A DNA stretch of 64,000 nucleotides from Diplolepis rosae (Eukaryota; Arthropoda; Insecta; Hymenoptera; Diplolepididae), in the NCBI GenBank assembly GCA_030998225.1, contig JAPYXD010000723.1:23019501-23083500 (forward strand), read 5' to 3'. The notes beneath the pieces were generated by a model that made no database searches, was not told where the DNA came from, and was given only the letters and a program-made list of their open reading frames with translations. Of the stretch, positions 10,943 through 21,212 are shown piece by piece. Made by a program: the position numbers and the translations under genes. The first letter of the stretch is position 1. Each line of letters starts with the position of its first letter.

Positions 10943-11224
10943 ACTGGAGCCTGTGGCAGCGTACCCAGTTCCAAATCTCTCGTCTCTGGAGCCTGATGCA
11001 GCGTACCCAGAGGGAGAGATTTTCGAGAAAACGCACACTAGAGCCTGTGGCAGCGTACCTAGTGGCGGAAAAAAGAACCCTCTCTAGAGCCTGGGGCAGC
11101 GTACCCAGAGAGAATTTTTTAACTTAGAGGAATTTATCTGGAGCCTGGAGCAGCGTACCCAGATTAAATTAAGTTCAAAAAAATTAATGAGTGATTTGGA
11201 GCCTGTGGCAGCGTACCCAAATCA
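10943..11224 (+). repeat. Six hairpins with conserved loop, covarying stems
   Basis: The loop AGCCTGNNGCAGCGTACC occurs six times (units 10943-10969, 10984-11012, 11036-11064, 11080-11112, 11131-11170, 11192-11224). Each copy is bracketed by short arms that pair with each other but differ between copies: ACTGG/CCAGT, CTCTGG/CCAGAG, CACTAG/CTAGTG, CTCTCTAG/CCAGAGAG (one A-C mismatch), ATCTGG/CCAGAT with an extension, and TGATTTGG/CCAAATCA. Inside the loop CTG-NNG-CAG can form a 3-bp triloop. Paired changes such as TGG/CCA to TAG/CTA are true compensatory substitutions. Intervening sequence is not conserved. Confidence 0.85.
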
Positions 11225-11508
11225 ACTCACAAACATATTTACCAATTCCACGGTTTTTTCGTAGACCCTTGGAGTTCTATCAGAAGACTTCCTTCTTAGG
11301 GTTTTGCAACTCATCTAGGAGTGTCTTTGGAAGGACTTGTACGCGTGATTATAGACCGACGGTTTCGAGTTTGCTGTGGGCAGGCTCGCGCTGCGAACCT
11401 AGCGGAGACTGTCCGAACCGCTGCCTCAGCGTACCTGCTATGCCGTCTAGTAGGTGTCGTGCCTGCGGTCTTTAGTCGTGGCGTGTGTCAGCTGATGTGA
11501 CCGTCTCA
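11225..11508. other. GC-richer tail of the 3.04-kb insertion
   Basis: This is the remaining part of the insertion up to its CGTCTCA end. It has a partly similar word (CTGCCTCAGCGTACCTGC near 11425) that may be a diverged relative of the upstream hairpin loop. The 94-codon frame through it starts inside the hairpin array and is not considered coding. Confidence 0.4.
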
Positions 11509-12935
11509 AAGTATTCTAAAAACATTTTTGAAGTACTTTATTACAAAGGAAATTTTTTTAATTTTATTTCTTTCTAGACAAATTTCAAAGTTTAATTTCT
11601 TACGCAAAATTAATCATGTTTTTCAATTTTTCAAATAATCAAATCTCTTATTCACACTTGTATATTAGAATTTTCTAAAAATAATTTTAGGTAATTAAGA
11701 AATTTTGTTTCCAAATATTTGATTATTAAATTTGCAAAATTTATTTTATATTATAAAACTCTTCAGATGCAATTTCATATGGACTTTCAGCAGATATTGC
11801 GTGCGCGAGGATTCACAGATACGCACTGATATTTAAAGTTGTGTAAGTTTGATCGCTATATGAAATCGAAGCGTGTATTAAAGAACTTCTTAAAAATTGA
11901 CAGCATGCTCAGATTTTATATTTTTCTCGATTCCATACAAATAGGGCGCGAAAGAGACGCCAAATTCAAAATATATTATTTAAAAAATTACCCTTCTTGT
12001 TTAAATATTTTTAAAAGCATTCACCTGAAATAAATATATGAAAGATTTTATGTATATTTTTGGATGTTTTAAACACTCAAATTGGTAAATAAATAAGTGT
12101 TTTACTTTCTTAAAACTATGAAATATTATGCATAGGATAACAGCATTAAGATTTTTTAAACTGGGAATTAGTCAAGTTTAAAATTTGTGATTGAAGTTTT
12201 AATTCAAGAAGCTAAACATTTTTTTATATCTCGTCTTGTAGCCATAAATATTTATTGATATTAATTTTTACTGAAACATTTTTTTGAGTGTTTAAAACAT
12301 CCAAAAATATATATAAAATCTTTCATATATTTATTTCAGGTGAATGCTTTTAAAAATATTTAAACAAGAAGGGTAAATTTTTAAATAATATATTTTGAAT
12401 TTGGCGTCTCTTTCGCGCCCTTTTTGTATGGAATCGAGAAAAATATAAAATCTGAGTATGATGTCAATGTTTAAGAAGTTCTTTAATACACGCTTCGATT
12501 TCATATAGCGATCAAACTTACACATCTTTAAATGTCAGTGCGTATGTGTGAATCCTCACGCACGCAATATCTGCTGAAAGTTCATATGAAATTGCATCTG
12601 AAGAGTTTTATAATATAAAATAAATTTTACAAATTTAATAATCAAATATTTGGAAACAAAATTTCTTAATTACCTAAAATTATTTTTAGAAAATTCTAAT
12701 ATACAAGTGTGAATAAGAGATTTGATTATTTAAAAAATTGAAAAACATGATTAATTTTGCATAAGAAATTAAACTTTGAAATTTGTCTAGAAGGAATTAA
12801 ATTTCAAAAAATTTCCTTTAGAATAAAGTACCCCAAAAAAGTTTTTAGAATACTTAAAACCTTTTACATGACAATAACATCAAATAAATGTATATAAAAT
12901 ATTTGATTTTTCAAAGATAAATTATATTGTATTTG

Positions 12936-14080
12936 TGTCACGTCCTGTGACCAGTTACATGTATTTATTTATAATATTAAACATGTAAAGCTAATAAAAA
13001 AGATTTCATAATAAAACTTGCACGAAGAATATGTTTTGAAATAATTTTGATTATACGAAATAGAATGTACGATAGCAAAATTGTAATAGGGAGAGAGAAA
13101 TAGTAAATTTATAAATAGAGAACATTTATGAATGAAACATCGTAACCCCAATAAGGGTGTTAGCAAGGGAACCCCATCGGAATGTCTTAAGTACGCAAGA
13201 ATGTGGACCGGCGCAGCAAAGGATGAAAATTAAAAAGATGAATCATATCAAGGAAAAAAGGAACGTAGGGGAACCCAAGAGAAGGGCAAGTTGAAAATAT
13301 GTTTCCCCTTTTCTTGATGTATGGAACTGGAAGTCAAGGAACTAGGTTTTCCACGCGCTAGGCAAGTAACCCTCATGGGAGTATTCGCCAGGGTAGATTT
13401 GTGCATAAAAGCAGGTGCTTTCTTGCGAATCAGTCAGTTTTTCTTCAGTCTTCCTCCAGTCTTCCTCCAGTTTTTCTTCAGATTTCGTCGAGTTCTTCTC
13501 CAGTTTTTCGTCAGTCGTCGTCGGTACCAGTTCTTCGTCAAGTTCTCATAAGTCTTCCTCAAGTTTTTTATCAGTCTTCACCAGTTTCTCATCGCGGAGT
13601 CGGTTTCCCCAAAAAGTCTTCGTCAACCATTCAAGTTCCTTCAAGGAGAATCTACAGTACTCTGGTAGATTTCTTCAACACATCGTCAGCATTTTCCTTC
13701 GCCGTATCAAGTGGTCCAGTTATTCACCTAAGGGAAATTATTACACACTCCCCAAGTTCGTGGAAATACCGGAGTGTTCCAATTGTGACGTTGCAAGTTT
13801 TTATTTGGAATATCAGTGGTTCCAGAGTGGATTAAACTACAAGTAAGTCATTCAACATTTACCCCAGGAGGAATTTTTAGATATCTCTCTTTCTCTCTCT
13901 CTCTCGTGGTTTTATTGTAAAATCATAATAAAGGTTAATAATTGTAAATTCATTGAATATTTATTTGTTGTTAGTTTCCCTCACCCTGTTTCGGTTTAGA
14001 AATTCTTTGGATTTCTTCACCGATCAAAAACGAGGGGAATTAATTTGATAATAGTAAAAGGTAAGTGACAGGACGTTACA
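12936..14080 (+). mobile_element. Solo LTR (family A)
   Basis: This 1145-bp LTR starts TGTCACGTCCTGTGAC and ends GTGACAGGACGTTACA, near-perfect terminal inverted repeats, and is flanked by the duplication TTTG (12932-12935 and 14081-14084). It interrupts the right arm of the foldback, which proves a younger insertion. A core promoter is visible: CATAAAA at 13404 and an arthropod initiator TCAGT at 13430, about 26 bp apart. AATAAA at 13927 would be the polyadenylation signal. Downstream of the initiator are CTTC-CAG-rich tandem words. No internal region remains, so it arose by LTR-LTR recombination. A full-length relative is at 31605-32779. Confidence 0.9.
13404..13434 (+). promoter_or_regulatory. 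LTR core promoter: TATA-like plus TCAGT initiator
   Basis: CATAAAA at 13404-13410 and TCAGT at 13430-13434 have TATA-to-initiator spacing typical of arthropod pol II promoters. They would start transcription in the R region of the solo LTR. Confidence 0.55.
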
Positions 14081-15272
14081 TTTGGATATAATAAATTTAG
14101 AGACTATCCAAGTGTGAATAAATAGTTTGATTCTTTAAATATCAAATATATTATATTTAAATTTGTATACTAAATTACATGTTGAGATTTCTCTGATATG
14201 AAGTGGAAAAATATTTATTTGGAATAATATATCATTAAAAATTTGTGGAATAGTTAAAATCTTTTACATCACGTGTTATTATAAAAATGAAGATGCTTTA
14301 ACAGTAGATAAAAGTACAAGTGAACCTGTAATTTCTGATAGCAGTGCATATACTAAAATTATCTTTTAAAAGATCTTACGTATTCCAAAAAAATTATTTA
14401 AAGTATTTTAATTTACTATAAAAGTTTGTCGAATTATCTTCATACCAAAGAAATCTCAATTTGTAGTTTCACATGCGAATTCAGATATAATTAATTGGCT
14501 TTTTTTAATAATCAAACCTTTCATTTACATTTATACATTAAAATTGTCATATACAAATTTTTAAGTATTCTAAAACTTTTTTTAAAAGTATTTTATTTTT
14601 ATAATATTGGTCACTTTTACTTAATAACAAAGAATCACAATGAGTAATTTCGTATGAAAATGTAAATATAATTTATTCAAAAAAAAAAAAAGAAACCTTT
14701 TGTTTACACTTATATATTGAAATTGTAACGTAAAAGATGTTATGTACTTCAAAAAATGATATTTAAAGTATTTTACTCAATAGTAAAGGTTTGTCGAATC
14801 AAGTTAATACAAAAAAATTGTTTAGTAATTGTAATTTCGTATGTGAATTAGAATATAAATTATTAACTTGCTTAAATATTGAACCCCTTCATTAACACTT
14901 GTTTATTAAAACTATCATGTAAAAGATTTTACACATTATAAAATTTTGATTTATGGTTAAGTTTTCAAATTATATCTTCCGTCATTTCGAATTCGGCAAC
15001 TCTTTCGCGCCTCTTTTGCACGGAATCCTGCAGAGTCGAAAGAAACATAAAAACCGAGCAAGCTGTCGATTTGTATTTTGTAAGCAGTGCTCCTACACAC
15101 TGTTGAGTTTCATATAGCAATCTAACTTACGCAACTTTAGCTAACAGTGGGTACATGTGATTCCTCGCGCACGCAATATCAGCTGTAGGTACAAGGAGCC
15201 TTTAGCCAGAGAAAACTCAGAGAACCACTGCGAACAGCAGACACACTACGCTGCGCGCGCAACCATTCTCAT

Positions 15273-15515
15273 CTACGTACGTATATGCTGATTTTCTTTA
15301 AAGTCTCCTGATTTTTTTCGGCACTTGAGCAAATTGCACAGGAGCCTATAGAGGATTGTTTGCGAAAAATTTTATATTCGAGTTGGTAAAAAAAATTAGT
15401 AATCTTATAGTTTTATACTTTTATAGTTTTATGCTCATCGTAGCCTGTTGGACTAAAAATTGGTCTGTTAAGCTATAGTTAAATTTGTTTTTTTTTTGGA
15501 TCAAAATTAAAATAA
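15273..15515. other. Short intergenic spacer
   Basis: AT-rich sequence between the end of the foldback and a TIR element. Nothing recognisable is in it. Confidence 0.5.
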
Positions 15516-16680
15516 TGCACGGAAAAAAATGAAATGTCTACTACTGCTAACTGCAGTTAGCTGTCGACTAGTTAATTGTGAGTGATAAAAAGTTTGCTGA
15601 GAGAGTTAACAGTTTGCTGGTACAGTTAAAAAATGTTAGCTGCAATCGAAGTTGAAAATTTGCATTGGACTCCTTAGCGTATTAAGAGTTGTAGCTAATC
15701 ATTTGGTTGTTGCTGGTAAAACAGTTTACTCTCCTAGAAAATCTCAAAATTCGTACTCGTAGCTTTTAAAATTTTGCACTGAAATGTAAGAAGTTAGCAG
15801 CGGTTGCTAACGGCTGCTTAGACATCCCACGTTTTCTGTGCTGCTCATGCGCACAAAGCGCGACTGGTCAGATATTGTGCTGTAAAAGGTAAGTTGTACA
15901 CCTGTCGCGTTGTTTTAAATTTAATTTATAAATGATTCGACGTTTCGCGTTAATTTATAATGCAAATGACTGATTTGTAACTGATCTCTGAAGATTGTAT
16001 TGTAGGTTTTGTAATAGGTTCTTTATTGTGCTATTTATTATCTTCTTACTGAGGTTATCTTAATTCTAAGTGTTGTATACTTGTACAATTTTTGAAAACA
16101 TTATATTGGACTGGCAAGTAAGTCGCTACTGTCCCCGGTAATGTTTCTACTTGTAGCTATAAGTTTGGTTATCAAAGCAGCTCACGTTTTATTCTTATTC
16201 TTGAAAAGTTATGCTGTGATTAATGTTAGAATTGAATCTGTTTTTTTTCGTTTTAATTTTGCAGGTTACGATATGTCGCAAGTAATTAGTTGTTTTGATA
16301 TAACTTGCCAGCGGACTTTTGTGAGTATAGAAGGGTTACGAGATCATTTTTTTCTTAAGCACCCAGGTGTAACTGTATTTAAATGTAGGTTTGGAAGTTC
16401 AAAATCAATGATTTTGAGTGCTACCTCTATTTGCAGCAGTTGCTAATAAAATTAACTAGTACTTCAAGCGCTGTTAGGACAGGAAGATACCACGACCGAT
16501 AGGCTACTGCTCACAATCGTTGTTACTAGTGCTAACGTAAATTAGCTGGTATCGCTAAAGTACTGTAGCAAATAGACGTTAGTATTATAAGCTAAGACAT
16601 TCGCTGTCCGTATATCAAGTAACTTTCTTAGCTGTGGTAGCGAATATTTAGCTAATGCAGCTAATTATTTTTTCCGTGCA
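15516..16680. mobile_element. TIR DNA transposon, 1.16 kb, TGCACGGAAAAAA ends
   Basis: The ends are inverted repeats: TGCACGGAAAAAAAT at 15516 and ATTTTTTCCGTGCA ending at 16680. The target duplication cannot be defined because the outer bases are palindromic (TGCA). The interior is peppered with GCTAAC/GTTAGC words and contains a zinc-finger-like exon but no transposase domain. Its right end abuts the truncated C-terminal edge of a reverse-strand gypsy pol, so it probably inserted into, or was joined by deletion to, that element. Confidence 0.7.
16273..16446 (+). CDS. C2H2 zinc-finger exon inside TIR element
   Basis: The reading frame from MSQVISCFDITC onward encodes a single finger-like motif C-x4-C-x12-H-x4-H ending FFLKHPG, then CRFGS and Ser/Cys-rich residues to a stop. 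A splice-acceptor-like TTTTGCAG precedes the frame at about 16256-16263, and an AAAAG/GTAAGT donor-like site sits near 15886, so it may be the second exon of a small spliced gene. Open sequence extends upstream to 16141 but that part is hydrophobic and probably intronic. Similar single-finger N-termini occur in insect proteins associated with transposons. No catalytic domain follows, so the element is non-autonomous. The function is not known. Confidence 0.35.
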   Translation: MSQVISCFDITCQRTFVSIEGLRDHFFLKHPGVTVFKCRFGSSKSMILSATSICSSC

Positions 16681-18780
16681 TATTCTGCGAATTTCAATCT
16701 CCAACGTGAAACTTGTGAACAAGGGTCTTTAGAATTTTGAAACCAAACTAGAGGTTTGTGATCAGTCACTAAAGTAAATTGTCTTCCATACAAATAAGGA
16801 CGAAAATGAGTTACACAAAATATTATAGCAAGAGCTTCTTTCTCATATGTATCATATTTTTTCTCAGTATCACTTAGAGTAAGTGAAGCATATGCTATTG
16901 GTTTATCTTTACCTATTTTACCTTGTGATAATATACCTCCTATTGCAAATCCTGCGGCATCTGTTGTGAGTATAAAGGGTTGAGAAAAATCAGGTCGTTG
17001 TAAAAGTGGTTCTTCACATAATTTTGCTTTTAAAATATCGAAACCTGCTTGTTGTTTTTCTGTCCAATTAAAAGGTATATCTTTTTTCAGAAGTTGATTT
17101 AGAGGACTTGCAATTTTTGAAAATCCGTCAATAAATCGTCTATAATATCCTGCTAAGCCCAAAAATTGTTTAACATTTTTCTGTGTTTTTGGGACTGGAA
17201 AGTTTTTTACAGCTATTATCTTTTTTGGATCTGGACGTACTCTATTTTTATCAATTATATGACCTAAATATTCTATTTCAGGTCATAAAAATTCGCATTT
17301 GTCTGGTTGTAAATGAAGATTTGCTCTTCTAAGTCTTTCTGCTAAATTGTTAAATTTAATTTGGTGCTCTTCTAGAGTATTTGCATATATAACTATGTCA
17401 TCAAGATATACAAAAAGTTCCGTTCCGATTAATCCAGTTAATGTCAAATCCATTAATCTTTGAAATGTGGCGGGTTCTGTTTTCAAACCGAAAGGAAGTC
17501 TATCGAATTCGTAATGACCGTGAGGTGTAGAAAATGCGGTTTTATGTGAGCCTTTTGGGTTCATTTTATATGGTGAAAACCAGTAGCTAAATCAAATACT
17601 GAAAAATATTTTTCTGATCCTAGAGAATCAAGTATATCGTTTATATTAGATTGAGGATACGAATCGCCAATTGTTTTTTCATTTAATTTTCGAAAATCAA
17701 GAACCATTCTCCATTTTATTTTTCCTTGGGAGTCAGGTTTTTTAGGAACTATCCACACTGGAGTGTTATATGGTGACTGTGAGGGCTTAATTATTTTATT
17801 TTTTAATAATTCATCGACTTGTCTTGTAATTTCTTCCTTGTGAACTGGGGAAAATCTATATTGTCTTGAAAAAATTGGAGCGTTATCTATAGTAGGAATT
17901 GAATGTTATAATACATTAGTTGCTTCAAGTGGTTCTCCTGGGATTTGAAATCTGTCTGCATTATTTTCAATTAATTTTTCTACATGTTCATATTCATCTT
18001 GATTTAAATGGTCTAATCGAAGAAGTTTTTAAATACATTCTATTCTGTCTTAGTCTGTTACATTATAAATTTTGCACGAGTTAATCAGAGAAATGTCAGT
18101 TCTTAAAAAGTTTTTCAATATTTTATTTGATAAATCTTCGTTATTTGTTTGTTTTAAATTATGTAAATTTTCAATTTGTTTATGACATTCTTGTTCTTCA
18201 AAATCTTCTAAATTAACTATTGGGACTGATAATGTTATTGGTATTTCATTTGTGTTTGCAAATTTTAAATAAGCTTTTCCTTTGTGATTTTTTACAACTG
18301 CGTCTCCTACGTAAACACCATCTTGGATATGTAATCAAGGTACATACCCTTCACTTTTTTCTGTATTTTTTATATTAACATAAAATGTTGTAACTGTTCG
18401 AGCTGGAATAGTAAATGTATTGGCAGATTTAAAATGGTAACAGTGGTTCTCAATTTCTAAGCACTTTGAAGTATAATGTATATTTACACTATTATCTTGA
18501 AAAAATTCTGATCCTAATACTTCATCTTCTTCTACTGGGACTTCATTCGGAATAATGTTAAATATCGTTAGATAACCAAAAATGTTTATTTTTACCTGTC
18601 CTAATGTGTAAAGTGATAAATCATTAATTCCTGTAAGTTTTAATACGTTTTGGTTATTTATTGGTACTTCAGGGTTGAGAAACCTTTGTTTAATTAAATT
18701 TCGAGCAGCACCAGTATCAATCATCATGTGTGTTGGATTTTTTATACCTTCCGTTGATATTATAATTGATGGAATCGAAG
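16681..18780 (-). pseudogene. Gypsy-type pol remnant (PR, RT, RNase H)
   Basis: Read right to left. The protease frame (18335-18727) has MMIDTGAARNLI, the aspartic-protease DTGA signature. RT follows with SPYNTPVWIVPKKPD, WRMVLDFRKLNEKTI, then LPFGLKTEPATFQRLMD and the catalytic FVYLDDIVIY. The tether/RNase H region has FLGLAGYYRRFIDGFSK, PFILTTDAAGFAIGG and VTDHKPLVW. Breaks: an in-frame TGA after CEFL at about 17281, a frameshift between 17561 and 17564 just before the MNPKGSHKTAF segment, and several stops between 17760 and 18335. The integrase is missing because the frame runs straight into the TIR element at 16680. Motif order and spacing fit Ty3/gypsy, possibly the errantivirus branch. 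Inactive. Confidence 0.9.
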
Positions 18781-18846
18781 TAGACTTCGAAATATTTATT
18801 GTCGTTGTTATATGATCGTTAGAAGTGGATGCCAGTGGTTCTCGAT

Positions 18847-19340
18847 TTATGCTTTCCTCAGTGCACCCGTGCTGGGGACAGCTTTGGAGTTTTCCTGATG
18901 AGCTGTTTGTGATTGGTTATTCGGTCGTATCTTGCAGTCTCGTACTAAATGACCGGGTTTTTTACAGTAATTGTAAATTATTTCAGTATAATTTGAATTT
19001 TGTTGAGTGTTATTATTTTGTATACTTCCCGCATTCCTAAAGTCTACTTGTTGCTTCTGAATTACCCCCATAAAATTGGGGTGCGATGACATCCCGCGGT
19101 GCATCCTCTGTTGTGTATCTCCAGTTGCGGTGAGGGTGGAGATATTGATTTCTTACTTGGCGATTCTGAATATTATCTTCTATGTTTACTTCTTCGTTTT
19201 TCTCCTACAATATTTTTATTTGTTTCTCTTTGTAGATGCTTTCCAGTTGATTCACATTTTTCTTAAGCAATTCAATTACATCCATCAATGGTCAACGTCA
19301 CAATCAAGTTTTACATTATATCAATATTAACATTTATTAT
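18847..19340 (-). pseudogene. Gypsy gag C-terminal remnant
   Basis: Upstream of the protease, the frame MHRGMSSHPNFMGVI runs into YNYCKKPGHLVRDCKIRP, a CCHC knuckle that has lost its first cysteine (Y in its place). Farther upstream (to about 19340) the frame beginning MDVIELLKKNVNQLES is Lys/Glu-rich, suggesting coiled coil, but is broken by a stop and a frameshift. A LINE begins at 19345. The same gag segment is found beside the second LINE copy at about 27830-28141. Confidence 0.65.
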
Positions 19341-19344
19341 ATTA

Positions 19345-21212
19345 ATAAGAAACCCGGTCCTGCATTGGTTTCTTCGGAAACCGATCAGGAGTCCCTAGAA
19401 CAGGCCACGGGGCGCGTCCTCAGGTTGCGGATAGAGGGGCCCTGTACCGAGGGTTACTGCTGAATACGGATACAAAAGTAAATAAGCAGTCGCGGACAAT
19501 TTTCCAGAGATGGTCCCGAAGGAATAACCCCCAAGCCAACGTGTTAACTACCGTGCCGAGGGCTGCATGGCACCAGGGAGTGGTGTCTTACACGGTGTCT
19601 CGAGGAAACCAGGCCACCTCCTAGAGTATTGCGGCCTTACCCCTGCATGCGGGGCTCTGAAGGGGCGGACCGAATACTTCCCTAGCTACTCGTGGGACTA
19701 ATCATGGAGCATTTCAATTTAAATAAAACGATGTGTGAGGAGATTTTTGGAGGGGAGTTAGACGTGACGGAGGAGACGCCGGATCCGTTTGAGACGGATA
19801 AGTCTCAGGTACGGCAGTACCGGAACTGGCTACACCAGCGGAACGAGCAGCAGCTGGAGATCCTCTCGAAGGTGGAATCGGCCCTGAAGAAGATGGAGAA
19901 CTTCTCCAGGTCCAAAAAGAACATGCGCCTCCCTATCAGGGATGGCATACAGGAGATGAAGAAGGGGCTCGGGGCGCTGCGGTACGACATCGACGATACC
20001 GTATGCTACCTCGACTCCTTCGAGTACCTCATGCGAGGTCTAATGGTGAGGAAAATCAAGGAGGTCAAACCACCCAAAAACAAGGGAGTAGTTGACGAGG
20101 GTAGCCAAACCCTCCCAGAGCCGGCGGCGAGGTCCACACCGGACACTCGCAAACGGCGTAGAGAGCAGACTGCAAGTCCGGAGGTGCCTGTGGTTACAAA
20201 ACCAATGGAGAAGAGGCCAAAAGCCTCTAAAAAGGAAGAGGAGTGGGTAGTTGTCCCCAGCAAGAAGCACCTACGGAAGAAGAGAGAAAAGAAGCCTTGC
20301 AAGACGCCGGAGCAACCTCGCCGTGCGCGTCCAGAAGTGGTGCTCATTAAACCAGCGGAAGGGATGAGCTACGCTACCATCCTGCGCGAAATTAAGAAGC
20401 GCGTCGACCCTGACGAACTGGGCGCCACAGTCCAGGGGATCAGGGAGACGCGCTCCAAGGACTTGTTAGTAGAAATGAAATGTTCCGCAAAAAGCAGAGG
20501 GAGGCTTGAAACTGCCTTTAAAGAGGTAATTGGAGCCAGGGGGACGGTCCGACATCTTATTCCCCGGATCGAGGTCGAGATCGTCGACCTGGAACCCACT
20601 ATCGAAGTGAAAGACGTCGAGGATGCCGTCAGAAGCCTCTTCGACAAAGAACCGGAGCTGGAGTTAAGGGTGTCTATAAGTAAGACACCCTATAGAGGAA
20701 ACCGGAAGGCGTATGTGCTTCTGGAGGAAGCTAGGGCGCTGAAGCTGCTCAAGGGGGCCCACATCAAGATCGGGTGGGTCTCCTGCAGAGTCCGCAGGAA
20801 AAAGGAGGTGAACCGGTGCTTCCGTTGCCTTGGTTTTGGCCACATAGCGGCGGACTGTCGAGGGCCAGACCGCAGCAGGTGCTGCTGGAGATGCGGTGAG
20901 GAGGGGCATCTCGCGGGTTCCTGCATTGGGAAGCCGAGGTGCTTTCTCTGTGCTGCAAAGGAGGAAAAGCCCCGGAATGACCATATACCGGGGACTATGC
21001 GCTGTGTGGCCTTTCGGGAGGCAGCTCCGAATAGGAAGCCTTAGAAAGGCCGCTATGGGAGAGAGCCTGGACCTGTTACTCCAGGAAACAGAAGAAGAAG
21101 CAAGGAAGAAAGGCTAACATCGCCTTAAGATGGCCCCCACCCTGAAGTAATGCCTAACGGCGGTTCCGGGGTGGGATTCTACGGCCTAGAGACAGGGAGG
21201 GAGTTTTAGTGG
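19345..21212 (+). mobile_element. R1-like LINE, ORF1 only, copy 1
   Basis: This is a GC-rich element in AT-rich surroundings: 5' UTR about 19345-19691, ORF1 19692-21044, then about 170 bp of 3' UTR containing CACCCTGAAGTAATGCC. There is no ORF2, so no endonuclease or RT. The 3' end stops inside GGGCTGCG, earlier than copy 2, and abuts Asn-rich gypsy gag. Confidence 0.8.
19692..21044 (+). CDS. LINE ORF1 nucleic-acid-binding protein
   Basis: This intact 450-residue protein is a gag-like ORF1 of R1/TRAS-type non-LTR retrotransposons, expected to coat element RNA. The N-terminal 120 residues are charged and helix-prone (KVESALKKMENFSRSK); residues 140-225 are a basic Lys/Arg/Pro-rich linker. Residues about 235-370 form an RNA-binding-like domain (SYATILREIKKRV ... 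VRHLIPRIEVEIVDLEP). The C-terminus has zinc knuckles CFRCLGFGHIAADC and CWRCGEEGHLAGSC plus a third, irregular CFLC...C. A start at Met-5 (19704) is equally plausible. ORF1 in R1 elements normally overlaps or abuts ORF2; here ORF2 is absent. The full-length frame suggests a recent insertion or mobilisation in trans. Confidence 0.85.
   Translation: MGLIMEHFNLNKTMCEEIFGGELDVTEETPDPFETDKSQVRQYRNWLHQRNEQQLEILSKVESALKKMENFSRSKKNMRLPIRDGIQEMKKGLGALRYDIDDTVCYLDSFEYLMRGLMVRKIKEVKPPKNKGVVDEGSQTLPEPAARSTPDTRKRRREQTASPEVPVVTKPMEKRPKASKKEEEWVVVPSKKHLRKKREKKPCKTPEQPRRARPEVVLIKPAEGMSYATILREIKKRVDPDELGATVQGIRETRSKDLLVEMKCSAKSRGRLETAFKEVIGARGTVRHLIPRIEVEIVDLEPTIEVKDVEDAVRSLFDKEPELELRVSISKTPYRGNRKAYVLLEEARALKLLKGAHIKIGWVSCRVRRKKEVNRCFRCLGFGHIAADCRGPDRSRCCWRCGEEGHLAGSCIGKPRCFLCAAKEEKPRNDHIPGTMRCVAFREAAPNRKP

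Larger units (their letters stand above)
8467..11508. mobile_element. 3.04-kb insertion with AAGT target duplication
   Basis: The foldback's right arm reads continuously where the left arm is broken, so 8467-11508 must be an insertion. It is flanked by AAGT (8463-8466 and 11509-11512), starts TGAGAGAG and ends CGTCTCA, which are LTR-like TG/CA ends. It carries Penelope-type terminal repeats, a seven-unit TAGATGGCGCT array and a six-hairpin array. No ORF with a recognisable domain was found, so it is non-autonomous or a composite of nested insertions. Whether it is one element or several is not settled. Confidence 0.65.
7261..15272. mobile_element. Giant foldback element with interrupted arms
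   Basis: Sequence from 7261 rightward (TGAGAATGGTGGCGCGCGCAG) is the reverse complement of sequence ending at 15272. Left arm = 7261-8466 plus 11509-12081; right arm = 12282-12935 plus 14081-15272; the central spacer is about 200 bp. The arms total roughly 1.8 kb each. They contain degenerate sub-repeats: for example the ATATTGCGTGCGCGAGGA block recurs at 7354 and 11795, and TTAATAAACAAGTGTTAATGAAG-type blocks recur at about 7620 and 7930. Long inverted repeats made of sub-repeats are the hallmark of Foldback elements. The left arm is split by a 3.04-kb insertion and the right by a solo LTR, each with a 4-bp target duplication. No transposase is visible. Confidence 0.8.
19022..21212. repeat. 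Inverted-duplicate block, copy 1 (gag piece plus LINE)
   Basis: This block matches 25942-28141 in inverted orientation. The outer part, including about 320 bp of gypsy gag and the LINE 5' half, is nearly identical; the LINE 3' half is clearly more diverged. The shared gag flank shows the copies share one junction. Confidence 0.8.

Noticed and set aside
10943..11224. CRISPR-like array (regular repeats with unique spacers)
   Set aside because: The repeats lie in an insect genome, spacers vary from about 12 to 28 bp and are not uniform, stems covary, and no cas-like gene is present. It is a hairpin array, not CRISPR.
11191..11475. 94-codon frame over the hairpin array end
   Set aside because: It starts within a hairpin unit and has no family resemblance; the nucleotide-level structure explains the sequence better.
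11839..12525. Mirror-image 64-codon frames beginning MCKFDRYMKSKRVL
   Set aside because: They are the same sequence on the two arms of the foldback; conservation reflects arm identity, not coding, and no domain is recognisable.
13321..13846. Three overlapping Ser-rich frames of 76-144 codons
   Set aside because: They lie inside the solo LTR, downstream of its initiator, and come from CTTC/CAG-rich tandem words open in all frames.
20006..20984. Several antisense open frames within LINE ORF1
   Set aside because: They overlap an intact 450-codon ORF1 with zinc knuckles and arise from its GC-rich codon pattern; the same happens opposite copy 2.
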